Shown: one piece after another, positions 17,304-26,640 of the stretch
Layout: each line of letters opens with the position of its first letter
Numbering within the stretch: position 1 is the stretch's first letter
Assembly (NCBI GenBank): GCA_965613025.1
Contig: CBFDUE010000004.1
Coordinates: 15,743 to 79,742, forward strand
DNA: 64,000 nt
Source: CAYTXJ01 sp965613025
GTDB lineage: Bacteria > Desulfobacterota > DSM-4660 > Desulfatiglandales > JALVMZ01
Reading direction: 5' to 3'
Position numbers and translations under genes: made by a program
The notes under the pieces: generated by a model
Told to the model about the DNA's origin: nothing
What the model saw: only the letters and a program-made list of their open reading frames with translations
Database searches by the model: none

Positions 17304-18248
17304 ATGCCTCTGGTCTCTGTAATAATTCCCACATTTAACAGGGCAAGATTGGTAAAAAGGGCAATCAGCTCTGTGTTGTATCAGGATTTTAAAGACTATG
17401 AGATAATTGTGGTAGATGATGGATCTCAAGATGAGACATCCTCTGTCTTAGATCGCTTTAGCAGGTATATAAAGATAATCAGACACAAGAAAAATATGGG
17501 TGTATCTTCTTCCAGAAATAGCGGTATCAGGGCATCTTCATCCCCCTTTTTGTCATTCTTGGATTCTGATGACTACTGGTTTTCAAAAAAGTTAAAGATT
17601 CAGACTGAATATATGTTGGAGCATCCGGATTGCAAGATCTGCCAGTGTGAAGAGATCTGGATAAGAGGGGGCAGGAGGGTAAATCCTAAAAATATTCATA
17701 AAAAGGAAGGGGGTTATATATTTGAAAGATCTCTAAGGCTATGTCTTATAAGTCCCTCTGCGGTGATAATTAGAAGGGAGCTATTTGATGAAGTGGGCCT
17801 ATTTGATGAGGAGCTTCCAGCCTGTGAAGACTATGACATGTGGCTTAGGATCTCTTCAAAGTATCCTGTGCATCTTATAAAGAGATATCTTTTAGTCAGG
17901 GAAGGGGGGAGGCAAGATCAGCTATCTTACAGAATAAAGGGTCTTGATAGGTTCAGGATAAGATCCATGGTAAAGCTCTTAAAGGAGGGGAATCTGGATA
18001 AAAGGCAGATAACTGCTCTTTTAAGAGAGCTAAGGAGAAAATGTGATATCTATGGAACAGGGTGTATAAAGAGGGGAAAGATAGAGGAGGGGAATTTCTA
18101 TCTTTCCCTTCCTCAAGTTTTAGAGTGGCATCTGATTAGTTCAGGACTTATCCAGGATCACCACATCCAGCCTACCTCCAAGGGCTTCTTGGATCAGGAA
18201 GATATGAAAGATCCAGCCAGAATTAATTTCTATCCAATACTCTCCTGA
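17304..18248 (+). CDS. Family 2 glycosyltransferase with altered C-terminal tail
   Basis: 314 residues, GT-A fold. SVIIPTFNRARLVKRAISSV is at the start, VVDDGSQDET follows near 36-45, the metal-binding FLDSDDYW near 90-97, and the acceptor-side CEDYDMWLR near 175. It probably adds a sugar to a lipid or surface polysaccharide. Its last third (17910 on) is repeated at 26360 as a broken copy. The other copy would end soon after HIQ, while this one reads 25 residues further (PTSKGF...FYPILS) into the neighbouring segment and overlaps the end of the sensor kinase by 26 bases. The tail therefore looks created by rearrangement. Confidence 0.88.
   Translation: MPLVSVIIPTFNRARLVKRAISSVLYQDFKDYEIIVVDDGSQDETSSVLDRFSRYIKIIRHKKNMGVSSSRNSGIRASSSPFLSFLDSDDYWFSKKLKIQTEYMLEHPDCKICQCEEIWIRGGRRVNPKNIHKKEGGYIFERSLRLCLISPSAVIIRRELFDEVGLFDEELPACEDYDMWLRISSKYPVHLIKRYLLVREGGRQDQLSYRIKGLDRFRIRSMVKLLKEGNLDKRQITALLRELRRKCDIYGTGCIKRGKIEEGNFYLSLPQVLEWHLISSGLIQDHHIQPTSKGFLDQEDMKDPARINFYPILS
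17910..18195 (+). repeat. Left copy of ~290 bp direct repeat bounding the signalling island
   Basis: Matches 26360-26653 at roughly 90% identity by hand alignment (offset 8450, then 8458 after an 8 bp insertion in the right copy). It contains the 3' part of the glycosyltransferase on the plus strand and, on the minus strand, a 17-codon remnant of the hydrolase 3' end. The five genes between the copies are all signal-transduction genes. Confidence 0.9.
18141..18195 (-). pseudogene. Remnant of the MBL-fold hydrolase 3' end
   Basis: Read on the minus strand in frame to the TGA at 18143-18141, it encodes ALGGRLDVVILDKS. This matches the hydrolase C-terminus ALQGKLDVVILDKS at 26599. Upstream of it the match fades. 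It shows that the left repeat once carried the same convergent glycosyltransferase/hydrolase junction as the right repeat. Confidence 0.75.
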
Positions 18249-21111
18249 CCTCTTTTAACATCTCTTTTAGATTAAAGGGCTTTCTGATTATCCCCTTTAT
18301 ATAGATACCCTCTTTTCCCAGATCCATCTCACCTATGGAGTATCCTGTGCTCAAAATCACCTTTATATCTGGATCTATCTCAGAAAGCCTTTTAAGACAT
18401 TCCTTTCCATCCATCTCAGGCATGATAAGATCTAAGATAACGAGATCCACCTTCTCCCTCTGATATATCTCCAATGCCTTCTTTCCATTTTCTGCAGTAA
18501 TCACCTTATATCCATATCTGCAAAGCACCTCTTTGCCCAGCTTAAGAAGTGACTCTTCATCATCCACAAATAAGATTGTTTCCTTTCCATAAGGCACAGA
18601 GGCATTCTCTTCAATATCCTTCTGGCTGATTTCCCCATTTTCACCTTTTATTACAGGAAAGTATATCTTAAATGTAGTTCCTACCCCAGGCATACTATCC
18701 ACTGTTATATGACCACCATGAGCCTTAACTATCCCATATACAGTAGAAAGTCCGAGTCCAGTGCCTTTTCCTTCCGGTTTAGTGGAAAAGAATGGTTCAA
18801 AGATCCTGCTCATGGTCTCCCTGTCCATTCCACAGCCTGTATCAGATACCTTAAGCATCACATAGTCTCCCTTTTCAATACCAGGAATTTTCGTTGATAT
18901 CTCCTCATCTAAGGAGACATATTTGGTCTCTATGGTGATCTTTCCGCCCTCTGGCATGGCATCCCTTGAATTTATTGCTAAATTTAAGAGTATCTGCTCG
19001 ATCTGTATTGAATCACCTCTAATAAGGGGAAGAGACTCCGAGAGTTTAAGTTCAACACCTATTATCTTTGGAATGGTTCTCTCTATCAATTTCACTGCCC
19101 CTCTTATTTCCATATTTAGATCTATGGGACTCAGTTTTAACTCTGCCTTTCTGCTAAAAGTGAGGATCTGTTTTGTAAGTTCAGAAGCCTTTAAGGCCGC
19201 ATTTTTTATCTGTTTGATTGCATTTATATCCTGCTCTGATCTTCCTTTATCCATTAAGAGAAGCTCTGCATAGCCTAAGATTGCATTCAGGATATTATTG
19301 AAGTCATGGGCAATGCCTCCTGCAAGGGTTCCGATGGCTTCCATCTTCTGTGCCTGAAAGAGCTGTAACTGAAGTCTCTTCCTTTCGGTTAAATCTATTA
19401 TAATGCCTCTATGACCTATTATATTCCCTTTTTCATCTCTAAATTCAGTTGCTGTTATAAGAGCCTCAATGATCCTTTCTCCATTGCCTTTTAAAGCCGC
19501 TTCAAAGTCCTTTACAAAGCCCTTTCTTTTAATCCCTTCTTCAAATTTTATACACTCCTTTGGATCTAAAAACAGTTTCTGAAATTTTATTTTTCTAAAT
19601 TTATTCCTGCTGTAGCCAAAGAGTTCCTCTCCTGCTGGATTCATTTCAAGAAATCCCTCTCCATCTTTATAGACATAGATCACATCTTTTGAGGATTCAA
19701 ATAGCTCCCTAAATCTTCGCTCTGATTCCCTAAGGGCCTCTTGAATCTTCTTAATTGGAGTAATATCTAAGAGAGAGGCTATATTCTTTTTGGTCCCTGG
19801 AATCATTCCGACAGAGATAAAAACGTTTTTTAAATTCTTTTCCTTATCTAAAAATCTGAATTCATATTCATGTGGAGCCATACTTGGATCAATCCTTCTT
19901 AGCCTTGCATATTCAAGCATCCTCTCTCTGTCATCTGGATGAACAAATTCTGTTAAGCTCATCTTTCCCTCAATCTCTTCTCTACGATATCCAGAGAGCT
20001 TTTCAAAGACCTTATTACATAATAAAATTGTGGTATCTTTATCCACAATAGTTAATCCGGTTCCTGATGCCTCAAAAATTGCCTTATAAAAACTTTCAGA
20101 TTCCTCTAAGGCCTTCCTCAAGCTGTTCAGCATCCTGTTAAAAGCCTGAGTCATTACCTTCAGCTCTAAATATGGCATCTCATCTGGAGGTGGAAGATCA
20201 AGATTATACTCTCCTTCTGATATCTTTTGAGCTCTCTCAGAGGCCAATTTAAGAGGATTTGAGAGTCTCTTGGCCAAGATCAGCGCAATTCCTATGCCCA
20301 AAGATAGGGCAGCTATTGAAAGAGAGAGAAGAATTAAAAGGACCTCCTTTTTGGTTTTTTCAAGCGGACTCAGATCCGAAAACAATAGCAATCCTGAAAA
20401 TATATCAAGCTTACTGATTAGGCCCTTCTTCTCTCCCACCTCCACTTCCACTGCATCTTCAATTAAATGGGAATTATCTGGTAGGATAATCCTCTTCCCT
20501 GAAATAAGACCTATAGCATCTCTTTTTCCACTTCGGTAGTAGATCTCTCCTCTGGCTGTAAGTCTGATATCTTTTAGAAGCCCTCTGTCCTGGTCTAAAA
20601 AATAGAGACAGACCGCCCTTCCCACCTTTTCATATCTCCGCTCTATGGTTTTAGAAAGCAAAAGCAAAGGCCTTCCTTTAAAAGATTCAAAGAGTTCCAT
20701 CTCCTTATCAGTGCTAAGAATTCTCTTAATTAGCTCTTTATGCAATTCGGAAGGGGAAGGAATAATGAGCTTATCCCTCTCAATAGTTCCTTCCACATAA
20801 AAGTATGCACCGTTCTCTGGAAAATATAGCATCTCCATTCTCTCTCTTAGCTGGGGAATTACCCCAAGCAACAGGGTAACCTTTATAGTATTGTCATTGA
20901 TAAGGTTCCTAAGCCTTCCTTTTAATTGAGAGATCCTTAAAGAGAGAAGGGATTTAGCCTGATGTCTCTGGACCTTGAATTTTTCCCTAAATTCCCTCTC
21001 AATATGTCTTTTTAAAAGAAGATAGGTGATTCCAGAGGTAAAAGATATAGAGATTAGGACAACAATCATAATTGCAGAGATCAAGATTCCTGAAAGGGAT
21101 CTCTCTTTCAC
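18223..21111 (-). CDS. Hybrid sensor histidine kinase (dCache-like/HAMP/PAS/PAS/HisKA/HATPase/REC)
   Basis: 962 residues. A membrane segment at about 8-32, an extracellular sensor region to about 258, and a second membrane segment near 260-285 lead into HAMP. Two PAS domains follow (about 340-460 and 470-585). The H-box is GGIAHDFNNILN near residue 600, the ATP-binding domain has NLAINSRDAMP, DTGCGM and GKGTGLGLSTVYGIVKAHGG, and a C-terminal receiver (about 845-960) has the phosphoacceptor in LVILDLIMPEMDG. The start is GTG overlapping the stop of the binding-protein gene (GTGA). The pairing suggests the binding protein feeds the kinase. It lies inside the repeat-bounded island. Confidence 0.9.
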   Translation of the reverse strand: MKERSLSGILISAIMIVVLISISFTSGITYLLLKRHIEREFREKFKVQRHQAKSLLSLRISQLKGRLRNLINDNTIKVTLLLGVIPQLRERMEMLYFPENGAYFYVEGTIERDKLIIPSPSELHKELIKRILSTDKEMELFESFKGRPLLLLSKTIERRYEKVGRAVCLYFLDQDRGLLKDIRLTARGEIYYRSGKRDAIGLISGKRIILPDNSHLIEDAVEVEVGEKKGLISKLDIFSGLLLFSDLSPLEKTKKEVLLILLSLSIAALSLGIGIALILAKRLSNPLKLASERAQKISEGEYNLDLPPPDEMPYLELKVMTQAFNRMLNSLRKALEESESFYKAIFEASGTGLTIVDKDTTILLCNKVFEKLSGYRREEIEGKMSLTEFVHPDDRERMLEYARLRRIDPSMAPHEYEFRFLDKEKNLKNVFISVGMIPGTKKNIASLLDITPIKKIQEALRESERRFRELFESSKDVIYVYKDGEGFLEMNPAGEELFGYSRNKFRKIKFQKLFLDPKECIKFEEGIKRKGFVKDFEAALKGNGERIIEALITATEFRDEKGNIIGHRGIIIDLTERKRLQLQLFQAQKMEAIGTLAGGIAHDFNNILNAILGYAELLLMDKGRSEQDINAIKQIKNAALKASELTKQILTFSRKAELKLSPIDLNMEIRGAVKLIERTIPKIIGVELKLSESLPLIRGDSIQIEQILLNLAINSRDAMPEGGKITIETKYVSLDEEISTKIPGIEKGDYVMLKVSDTGCGMDRETMSRIFEPFFSTKPEGKGTGLGLSTVYGIVKAHGGHITVDSMPGVGTTFKIYFPVIKGENGEISQKDIEENASVPYGKETILFVDDEESLLKLGKEVLCRYGYKVITAENGKKALEIYQREKVDLVILDLIMPEMDGKECLKRLSEIDPDIKVILSTGYSIGEMDLGKEGIYIKGIIRKPFNLKEMLKEVRRVLDRN

Positions 21112-22187
21112 TTTGCAATAACCTCATCCGCTGCCATCAGAATATCTTCTGGAATGTCAATTCCAAGCTCCCTTGCCCTTGAAAGATTAAATACAAGGGC
21201 ATATCTTTTAGCATCTTCAATAGGAATTTCACCTGCCCTCTTTCCATTTAATATCTTAACCACCATCTGGCCAGCCTGATATCCCATTGCCCTGAAATCC
21301 ACCCCTGCACCTCCAAATAGCCCTAATTTAACAAATGCATAGTTTATGGCCATTGAAGGGATAGAAAGATGTCCTGTTATCCAGTTAAATATCTCAGGAG
21401 CTGTATAGGAATTTCCATATCTATCCTTAAGAAGTAAGGCTGCAGGATAGAGTGAACTTACATGAGGATCTTTCCTGATCCTTCTTATCTCTTCCTTAAA
21501 ATGCTCCCAGCTCTTCACCACCCTGATTTCAATCTTGCATGGTGGCTTTTCATCTTTTATCTCTTGCTCTATCTGCCTTATAAGGGCTCTACCTGTGGGA
21601 GAATACCTCTCTACGAGCACTACCACCTTATCTAAGGTGCCCAGGATTTTACTTTGCACCTTCAGGGCATCAATAAAATGTAGCTTTTCATAGACCCCTG
21701 TGATGTTATGCCCCGGCCTCTCTCTTGATTCAATGCACGGTATTATCTTGTGATAGTATTCCGGTTGAAAATTCATTCCTGAAAATACAATGGAAATAGA
21801 TGTATCCACCAAGCTCAACCCCACATATCTAAAGGCATTGTCATCGAAGGTAACCAAAATATCCGGACTGAATTCTTCAATAAGCCTGAGTGCGATATTG
21901 GCACGTTCTCTTATCTTCTCAGGAGTATTAAACCTCCTCTTTGTGTCCATATAAAATACCATAAAGTTCTTACCTTCTTTCAAGAGATATCCCGAATCTT
22001 CTATTGCCCTTACACATCCCTCATACTGCGGCTGACCGCATACATGACCCTTCTCATAGCTATGCACAAAGAAGATCTTTTTTTGATACAGTTGCTGACT
22101 GTGGCCATATGGACAGATAAGCGAAAAAAGAGATATTAATATAAGAGAGAAGGTTAATAAGACTTTCACGGCAGATCCAAATTTCAA
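21108..22187 (-). CDS. Periplasmic ABC-type substrate-binding protein
   Basis: 359 residues with a signal peptide (hydrophobic VLLTFSLILISLFSLI, probable cut near residue 30). The body resembles the ABC_sub_bind family (PF04392), a periplasmic two-lobe fold: IFFVHSYEKG, DILVTFDDNAFRYV, FSGMNF, then GAGVDFRAMGYQAGQM near the end. No permease or ATPase of an importer is nearby. Instead the gene overlaps a hybrid sensor kinase, so it more likely acts as a sensory ligand-binding subunit. The start is TTG 22187 or GTG 22169; neither has a good ribosome site. Confidence 0.8.
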   Translation of the reverse strand: MKFGSAVKVLLTFSLILISLFSLICPYGHSQQLYQKKIFFVHSYEKGHVCGQPQYEGCVRAIEDSGYLLKEGKNFMVFYMDTKRRFNTPEKIRERANIALRLIEEFSPDILVTFDDNAFRYVGLSLVDTSISIVFSGMNFQPEYYHKIIPCIESRERPGHNITGVYEKLHFIDALKVQSKILGTLDKVVVLVERYSPTGRALIRQIEQEIKDEKPPCKIEIRVVKSWEHFKEEIRRIRKDPHVSSLYPAALLLKDRYGNSYTAPEIFNWITGHLSIPSMAINYAFVKLGLFGGAGVDFRAMGYQAGQMVVKILNGKRAGEIPIEDAKRYALVFNLSRARELGIDIPEDILMAADEVIAK

Positions 22188-22355
22188 AAGTTTAATTATT
22201 TATTTAAATCATTGAATTCCTTTTTTCAACCACTCTTTTTTTGCCTTGGTCTTGATTGTAGGAGCCTTCTTTTAACTTCCAAGATCTAAAATTTTCTCTA
22301 CCAAAGGCCGATTAATTAAGAAAAGTCTATATATTTGGATCAGGAGATTATGAAC

Positions 22356-24059
22356 ATGAACTTAATCACTCAGATATATAAAATTTTAAGGCTATCGATC
22401 TTAGATATTCCTCACAATAGGCTTTTAAAATCTATTCTGGATATTCTTTCCACTGATCCAAACTCCTCTGTAAAGAGAGGAGGTTGCCTCTATATCTTTC
22501 AGAATAATAGGCTTAAATTATCTGTCCATAATGGATTAGGAAATGAGGTGACTTGCGAATGCCCTGAGATTGAAGTGGGTCAGTGTCTTTGTGGAAAGGC
22601 AGCCCAGATATGCAGAGTTCAAATTTTGGAACACCGTGAGAGAAATCATCTTCATCTATATGTTCCAATAATCTTTAAAAGCCGACTGTATGGACTCATC
22701 AATCTATATCTACCAAATGGTTATAGATATTCAGCCAAGGAAGAGCAGTTTTTAAAATTAGCATCGGTCTGGATCGGGGAGTTATTGAATAGGAAATTAG
22801 ATGAAGAGAAATTAAAAGAGGCGCATATAGAGACACGCCTTATTTTAGATTCTGTAGGAAGTATAATTATAGGATTAAATAGGGAAAATCGAGTGAGAAT
22901 CTGGAATAGAGGTGCGGAAAAGATCTTGGGAATAAGTCAGAGTGAGATAATTGGTAGAAAGATAGATGAATGTGATATCTTATGGGATCTTGAAAAGATC
23001 AGAGCGGGTATTTCAGAATGCAGAATAAAAAGGACTCCTATAAGACTTGATGAATTAGATTTTAAAAGACCTGATGGAAGCAGAGGATTTCTGGGAATAA
23101 CCATTAATCCAATATTTGATTACAATAAGATGAATGTGATTATATATGGAGCTGATATCACAGAGAGAAAAAATTTAGAATTACAACTCGCACATACCCA
23201 AAAGTTAGAGTCTATTGGACAATTGGCAGCCGGTATCGCACATGAGCTAAACACTCCAACCCAATACATCGGGGATAATATAAGATTTCTCAATGACTCA
23301 TTCCGGGATCTGACCAGCCTAATTGATTATATAATGAAATTTTTAAATAGAGGTGAAACAGAAACAGACCCCCTTCCCATTGATGAGATTAAAAAGAGGA
23401 TGGAACAATTAGATATGAGTTTTCTATTGAAAGAGATACCTAAGGCTATTGAGCAATCCTTGGAGGGGATTGATCGTATCTCCCAGATTATCCAGTCAAT
23501 TAAAGAATTCTCTCATCCAGGCTCAAAGGAAAGGGCGTCAGTTGATATTAACAGATGCATTCAAAATGCTATTACAATATCAAAAAACGAATGGAAATAT
23601 GTAGCTGAGCTGACAACTGATCTAAAACCAGACCTCCCACATATATATGGATATCCTCAAGAACTAAATCATGTCTTTCTAAATATCATAATTAATGCAG
23701 CTCATGCTATAAAAGAGAGACTAAAAAGGAATAAAGAGGAAATTAAGGGAAGAATCCATATAAAAACAGATACATCTGAGGGATTTGTGGAAATAAGAAT
23801 AAGCGATAATGGGATAGGAATCCCCAGAAGTATTCAAAAGAGAATATTTGATCCTTTCTTTACCACTAAGGAGGTGGGTAAAGGCAGTGGACAAGGTTTA
23901 GCGATAACCCACAGGATAGTGGTAAAAAAGCATAATGGCTCTATCTTCTTTGAAACAGAAGAAGGGAAAGGCACCACCTTTATCATAAGGCTTCCTATTA
24001 ATAATCTCTCAAGTGGTGAGGGAGGATATGAAAAAGGCCAGGATATTATTTGTGGATGA
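22356..24059 (+). CDS. GAF-PAS sensor histidine kinase
   Basis: About 567 residues with no membrane segment, so cytoplasmic. The N-terminal GAF domain (to about 150) contains a cysteine-rich run CECPEIEVGQCLCGKAAQIC, which could hold a metal or heme or sense redox. A PAS domain follows (about 155-270). The H-box is GQLAAGIAHELNTPTQYIGDN and the ATP domain has NIIINAAHAIKE, DNGIGIP and GKGSGQGLAITHRIV. The start at 22356 is chosen because AGGAG lies 9 bases upstream; ATG 22350 and TTG 22335 are in frame. Its end overlaps the next regulator by 32 bases. Confidence 0.87.
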   Translation: MNLITQIYKILRLSILDIPHNRLLKSILDILSTDPNSSVKRGGCLYIFQNNRLKLSVHNGLGNEVTCECPEIEVGQCLCGKAAQICRVQILEHRERNHLHLYVPIIFKSRLYGLINLYLPNGYRYSAKEEQFLKLASVWIGELLNRKLDEEKLKEAHIETRLILDSVGSIIIGLNRENRVRIWNRGAEKILGISQSEIIGRKIDECDILWDLEKIRAGISECRIKRTPIRLDELDFKRPDGSRGFLGITINPIFDYNKMNVIIYGADITERKNLELQLAHTQKLESIGQLAAGIAHELNTPTQYIGDNIRFLNDSFRDLTSLIDYIMKFLNRGETETDPLPIDEIKKRMEQLDMSFLLKEIPKAIEQSLEGIDRISQIIQSIKEFSHPGSKERASVDINRCIQNAITISKNEWKYVAELTTDLKPDLPHIYGYPQELNHVFLNIIINAAHAIKERLKRNKEEIKGRIHIKTDTSEGFVEIRISDNGIGIPRSIQKRIFDPFFTTKEVGKGSGQGLAITHRIVVKKHNGSIFFETEEGKGTTFIIRLPINNLSSGEGGYEKGQDIICG

Positions 24060-25206
24060 TGAGCCAAACATCTTAGATGGGATCAAAAGAGAGTTGAGAA
24101 AGATGAAGGGTAGATGGGAGCTTTTCTTTACCAATACCCCTGAAAATGCTTTACAGTTAATAGAACAGCACTCCTTTGATATAGTGGTATCTAATATAAA
24201 GATGCCTTCAATGGACGGGCTGACCCTATTAAAAAAGATTAAAGAATCTCATCCCACAATTATCAGAGTCACATTAAGTGGAGAGGTAGACAAAGAGAAG
24301 ATTCTAAAAACATCTCTCATTGCCCATCAGCACCTATCCAAACCATGTTCTAAGGCCTCTTTAGTAGGCACAATCCAATCTCTGTTAAAGATAAGGGGGA
24401 TATTAACTAATCCTAAGATAAAGGCTATAGTATCAAAACTATCCAGGGTTCCTACACTTCCTTCTCTCTATATTAAGATTACTGAGTACATGCAAAAGGG
24501 TGACGCCTCCCTAAAAAAGATAGGTGATATAATCTCTCAAGATCCCTTTATGACAGCCAAGATATTACAGATAGTAAACTCTTCCTATTTTGGATATGGT
24601 GGAAAAATTAAATCCCCTCAACAGGCTGCGGTTATCTTAGGTTTGGAGACTTTAAAGAGCATAATATTAGGACTGGGAATCTTTTATGGCCTTCAGGGAG
24701 AGAGGGAAAAAAGAGAGATGGATTCCTTATGGAATCACAGTATAAGATGTGCAAGGATAGCAGAGAAGATTGCACTTAGAGAATCTAATGACATCGGCTT
24801 TTCTGAAAAGGCCTTCTTAGTAGGACTATTACATGATCTGGGAAAGGTTGTAATTATAACAAATTTCTTTGATCTATATAAAAAGATTAAAGATTCCTCT
24901 TCTCCCTTAGACACAGAGAGGCAGGAATTGGGATGCACACACTCAGAGATTGGAGCATATCTTCTGGGTCTCTGGGGTTTTGAAGAGGAGGTAATAAGAG
25001 CGGTAAACTCCCATCATAAAGATTGCCTTATAAAAGACCAGGGCTTATCCGATATTCTCTGTTTTGCAAATCTATTTTCCAAAAGAGCCCTGCAATCAGA
25101 AGCAGATCTTGAAGATGATCATTATCTGAACTCTAAGGGGGAGATTCTAAAAAGATGGATCTCATATATTCATGAAGATGAGACTTTGGAGAAGATGAAT
25201 GAATAG
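24028..25206 (+). CDS. Pseudo-receiver plus HDOD domain protein
   Basis: About 392 residues. The receiver (1-120) keeps the acidic pair Asp10-Asp11 (FVDDEP) and a Lys in LSKPCS, but the phosphoacceptor position reads VVSNIKMPSMDG, so Asp is replaced by Asn56 (codon aat). Residues 140-340 are an HDOD domain (LPSLYIKITEYM, DPFMTAKILQIVNSSYFG, GLLHDLGKVV), which in relatives scaffolds signalling proteins. The start at 24028 follows GAGGGAGG. The receiver probably cannot be phosphorylated in the normal way. It overlaps the genes on both sides, so it forms a three-gene unit. Confidence 0.85.
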   Translation: MKKARILFVDDEPNILDGIKRELRKMKGRWELFFTNTPENALQLIEQHSFDIVVSNIKMPSMDGLTLLKKIKESHPTIIRVTLSGEVDKEKILKTSLIAHQHLSKPCSKASLVGTIQSLLKIRGILTNPKIKAIVSKLSRVPTLPSLYIKITEYMQKGDASLKKIGDIISQDPFMTAKILQIVNSSYFGYGGKIKSPQQAAVILGLETLKSIILGLGIFYGLQGEREKREMDSLWNHSIRCARIAEKIALRESNDIGFSEKAFLVGLLHDLGKVVIITNFFDLYKKIKDSSSPLDTERQELGCTHSEIGAYLLGLWGFEEEVIRAVNSHHKDCLIKDQGLSDILCFANLFSKRALQSEADLEDDHYLNSKGEILKRWISYIHEDETLEKMNE

Positions 25207-26344
25207 CAAAATTCTCATTGTTGATGATGAACAGAGGGTCTTAGATGGAATAAAGAGGTATTTAGGACGAGAATATAGGATGGATACAGCCCTTGGCCCA
25301 GAGGAGGCCTTAAGCAAGATATCCAAAGATGGTCCATATTCAGTGATAATCTCTGATCTAAGAATGCCTAAAATGGATGGCATTCAACTTTTAATCAGGG
25401 TCAAGGAGATATCTCCTGATACGACAAGAATCATCCTTACGGGCTATGCAGAACTTGAAAGCGCCATTGAGGCTGTAAATAAAGGGCATATCTTTAGATT
25501 TCTTACAAAGCCATGCTCCCCTGAGATACTTAGAAAGACCATAGAGCAAGGGATAAGACAATATGAATTAATTGTATCTGAAAGGACCTTATTAGAGAAG
25601 ACACTAAAAGGGATTGTTAATGTATTAATGGAGGTCCTATCTCTACTGAATCCTGAGGCATGGGATAGGGCAATGAGGATTAAAGAATATACAAAGATGA
25701 TCTTAGGAGGCCTGGGTATAGAAGATGACTGGGAAATAGAAACTGCCTCTATGCTTTCTCAGATCGGTTGCATTATGTTATCTGAAGAGACCATAAAAAA
25801 GATCTGCTCAGGCAAACCTCTTACACCTGAAGAGACTCAACTCTATGAGATGTCTCCCATGATAGGCTATGATCTTTTGTGTCATATACCCAGGATGGAA
25901 AAAGTGGCTGAAATAATCAGATATATGGATAAGAACTTTGATGGGACAGGTATTCCAAAAGATGATATTAAAGGGGATAAAATTCCTCTCGGATCAAGAA
26001 TCCTAAAGGTTGCTGTGGATTTTGATACCATAAATAATGAGCTACACGATCCCCTCAAATCAATTCAACACCTTAAAGAAAGAAGTCAATATTATGATCC
26101 TAAAATCTTAGAAGCCTTTAATAATGCTCTATATGGAAAAAAGGAATCAAAAGTTAGATATCTAAAATTAGATGAGTTGAAGCCAGGGATGAAATTAGAG
26201 CAAGATATAAAGACACTAAAAGGAAGGCTTCTGATTAGCTCTGGCCATAGATTAAATGAGGTAACCATCAGAAAGCTTTTGGCATATAGAGAAATTGAAA
26301 AGATACCAGAGCCTATTAAAGTCCTCGTCCAAGATTATTTTTAG
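25199..26344 (+). CDS. Response regulator with degenerate HD-GYP domain
   Basis: 381 residues. The receiver is intact: DDEQ, phosphoacceptor Asp53 in IISDLRMPKMDG, and Lys in FLTKPCS. The output (about 135-300) follows the HD-GYP/RpfG layout, but the metal-binding HD pair is replaced (ASMLSQIGCIML, Ser187-Gln188) and the GYP region reads NFDGTGIP. Cyclic-di-GMP hydrolysis is therefore doubtful and a binding or scaffold role more likely. A short C-terminal domain (about 320-381, LDELKPGMKLEQDI) is commonly seen after such domains. It is last of the three-gene plus-strand unit. Confidence 0.82.
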   Translation: MNSKILIVDDEQRVLDGIKRYLGREYRMDTALGPEEALSKISKDGPYSVIISDLRMPKMDGIQLLIRVKEISPDTTRIILTGYAELESAIEAVNKGHIFRFLTKPCSPEILRKTIEQGIRQYELIVSERTLLEKTLKGIVNVLMEVLSLLNPEAWDRAMRIKEYTKMILGGLGIEDDWEIETASMLSQIGCIMLSEETIKKICSGKPLTPEETQLYEMSPMIGYDLLCHIPRMEKVAEIIRYMDKNFDGTGIPKDDIKGDKIPLGSRILKVAVDFDTINNELHDPLKSIQHLKERSQYYDPKILEAFNNALYGKKESKVRYLKLDELKPGMKLEQDIKTLKGRLLISSGHRLNEVTIRKLLAYREIEKIPEPIKVLVQDYF

Positions 26345-26359
26345 GTAACTGATTAAGGA

Positions 26360-26640
26360 AGGCAAGATCAGCTATCTAACAGCATAGAGTATCTTGATAG
26401 GTTCAGGATAAGATCCATGGTAAAGCTCTTAAAGGAGGAAGATCTGGATAAAATGATAAAATGCAGATAACTGCTCTTTTAAGAGAGCTAAGGAGAAAAA
26501 GCAATACCTATGGAAAAGGGTGTATAAAGAGGGGAAAGATAGAAGAGAGAAATTTCTATCTTTCCCTTCCTCAGCTTTTAGAGTGGCATCTGATAGGTTC
26601 AGGACTTATCCAAGATTACCACATCCAGCTTACCTTGTAG
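26360..26640 (+). pseudogene. Broken 3' copy of the family 2 glycosyltransferase gene
   Basis: About 90% identical to 17910-18182 of the glycosyltransferase gene. It has no start or N-terminal half. An 8 bp tandem duplication (ataaaatg twice near 26448-26463) shifts the frame and leads to a TAA. In the original frame it ends at the TAG at 26638-26640. It overlaps the 3' end of the hydrolase gene on the other strand. Confidence 0.9.

Noticed and set aside
18223..26344. Signalling island as an integrative element with its own integrase
   Set aside because: No integrase, transposase, relaxase or tRNA attachment site could be found between or beside the repeats.
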